A DNA stretch of 5,280 nucleotides from Rhodospirillales bacterium (GTDB taxonomy: Bacteria > Pseudomonadota > Alphaproteobacteria > Rhodospirillales > Defluviicoccaceae). Under the pieces are notes generated by a model. It made no database searches, was not told the origin of the DNA, and worked only from the letters and a program-made list of their open reading frames with translations. The stretch's first letter is position 1, and the number at the start of each line of letters is the position of its first letter. Location: NCBI GenBank assembly GCA_030622775.1, contig JAUXFS010000176.1, forward strand, positions 1 to 5,280, given 5' to 3'. The position numbers and the translations under genes were made by a program. Positions 5,201 to 5,280 of the stretch are shown here, piece after piece.

Positions 5201-5280
5201 CCTTTGATCCTCAATTTAGAATCAGCGACGGCGAGGTACAGCACCCAGGTTCACCCGGGAAATAAGTCGGATCGTAGCCA

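Larger units (their letters stand above)
4650..5280. other. Non-coding stretch upstream of the sulfotransferase gene
   Basis: No open frame here looks like a real protein. A 193-codon minus-strand frame (4550-5131) overlaps the sulfotransferase start and has no domain I recognise. A 62-codon plus-strand frame (5077-5265) starts inside a palindrome and reads as low-complexity non-protein text. The stretch holds the (CG)6 tract, several hairpins, an AT-richer patch at 4880-4920, and the intron-like motif described separately. A promoter for the sulfotransferase should lie here, but none stands out; TATCAT on the minus strand near 4865-4870 matches a -10 box in 5 of 6 bases with no matching -35. 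Confidence 0.5.

Overview
This 5.3-kb window is GC-rich, mosaic accessory DNA, probably from an alphaproteobacterium. The IS110-type transposase reads like copies I know from Rhodospirillales and Rhizobiales, but nothing here fixes the genus. Three genes are well supported: an IS110-family transposase (minus strand), a polysaccharide deacetylase-domain protein (plus strand) and a sulfotransferase (minus strand). No housekeeping gene, tRNA, rRNA or CRISPR array is visible.

Layout. Bases 1-171 are non-coding and rich in palindromes: a REP/BIME-like inverted pair lies beside or inside a long nested hairpin. Bases 281-1762 are best read as one IS110-family insertion sequence on the minus strand. 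It has an intact transposase (546-1658) with a good ribosome-binding site, an upstream leader with three stems (1658-1762), and a structured non-coding tail (281-470) closed by a 26-bp imperfect stem. That tail is my candidate for the element's bridge (seeker) RNA, the guide RNA of this family. The exact ends of the element could not be fixed.

Bases 1763-2096 hold no convincing gene. They may contain decayed coding sequence and one perfect 12-bp palindrome. The deacetylase gene (2160-3521) has an intact NodB-type catalytic domain behind what looks like a shortened, catalytically dead formyltransferase-like segment. It has no Shine-Dalgarno sequence at any plausible start. The sulfotransferase gene (3594-4649) runs toward it, leaving a 72-bp gap with no clear terminator.

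Bases 4650-5280 are non-coding. They hold a (CG)6 tract, several hairpins, a 31-bp dyad, and near the right edge a minus-strand motif resembling the 5' end of a group II intron.

Taken together, the deacetylase and sulfotransferase suggest decoration of a surface or exported glycan: N- or O-deacetylation and O- or N-sulfation. They sit next to mobile-element debris. That joint role is inferred from the families and their adjacency, because no glycosyltransferase or transporter lies in the window. The most interesting signals are the candidate guide RNA and the leader structure that buries the transposase ribosome-binding site in read-through transcripts.
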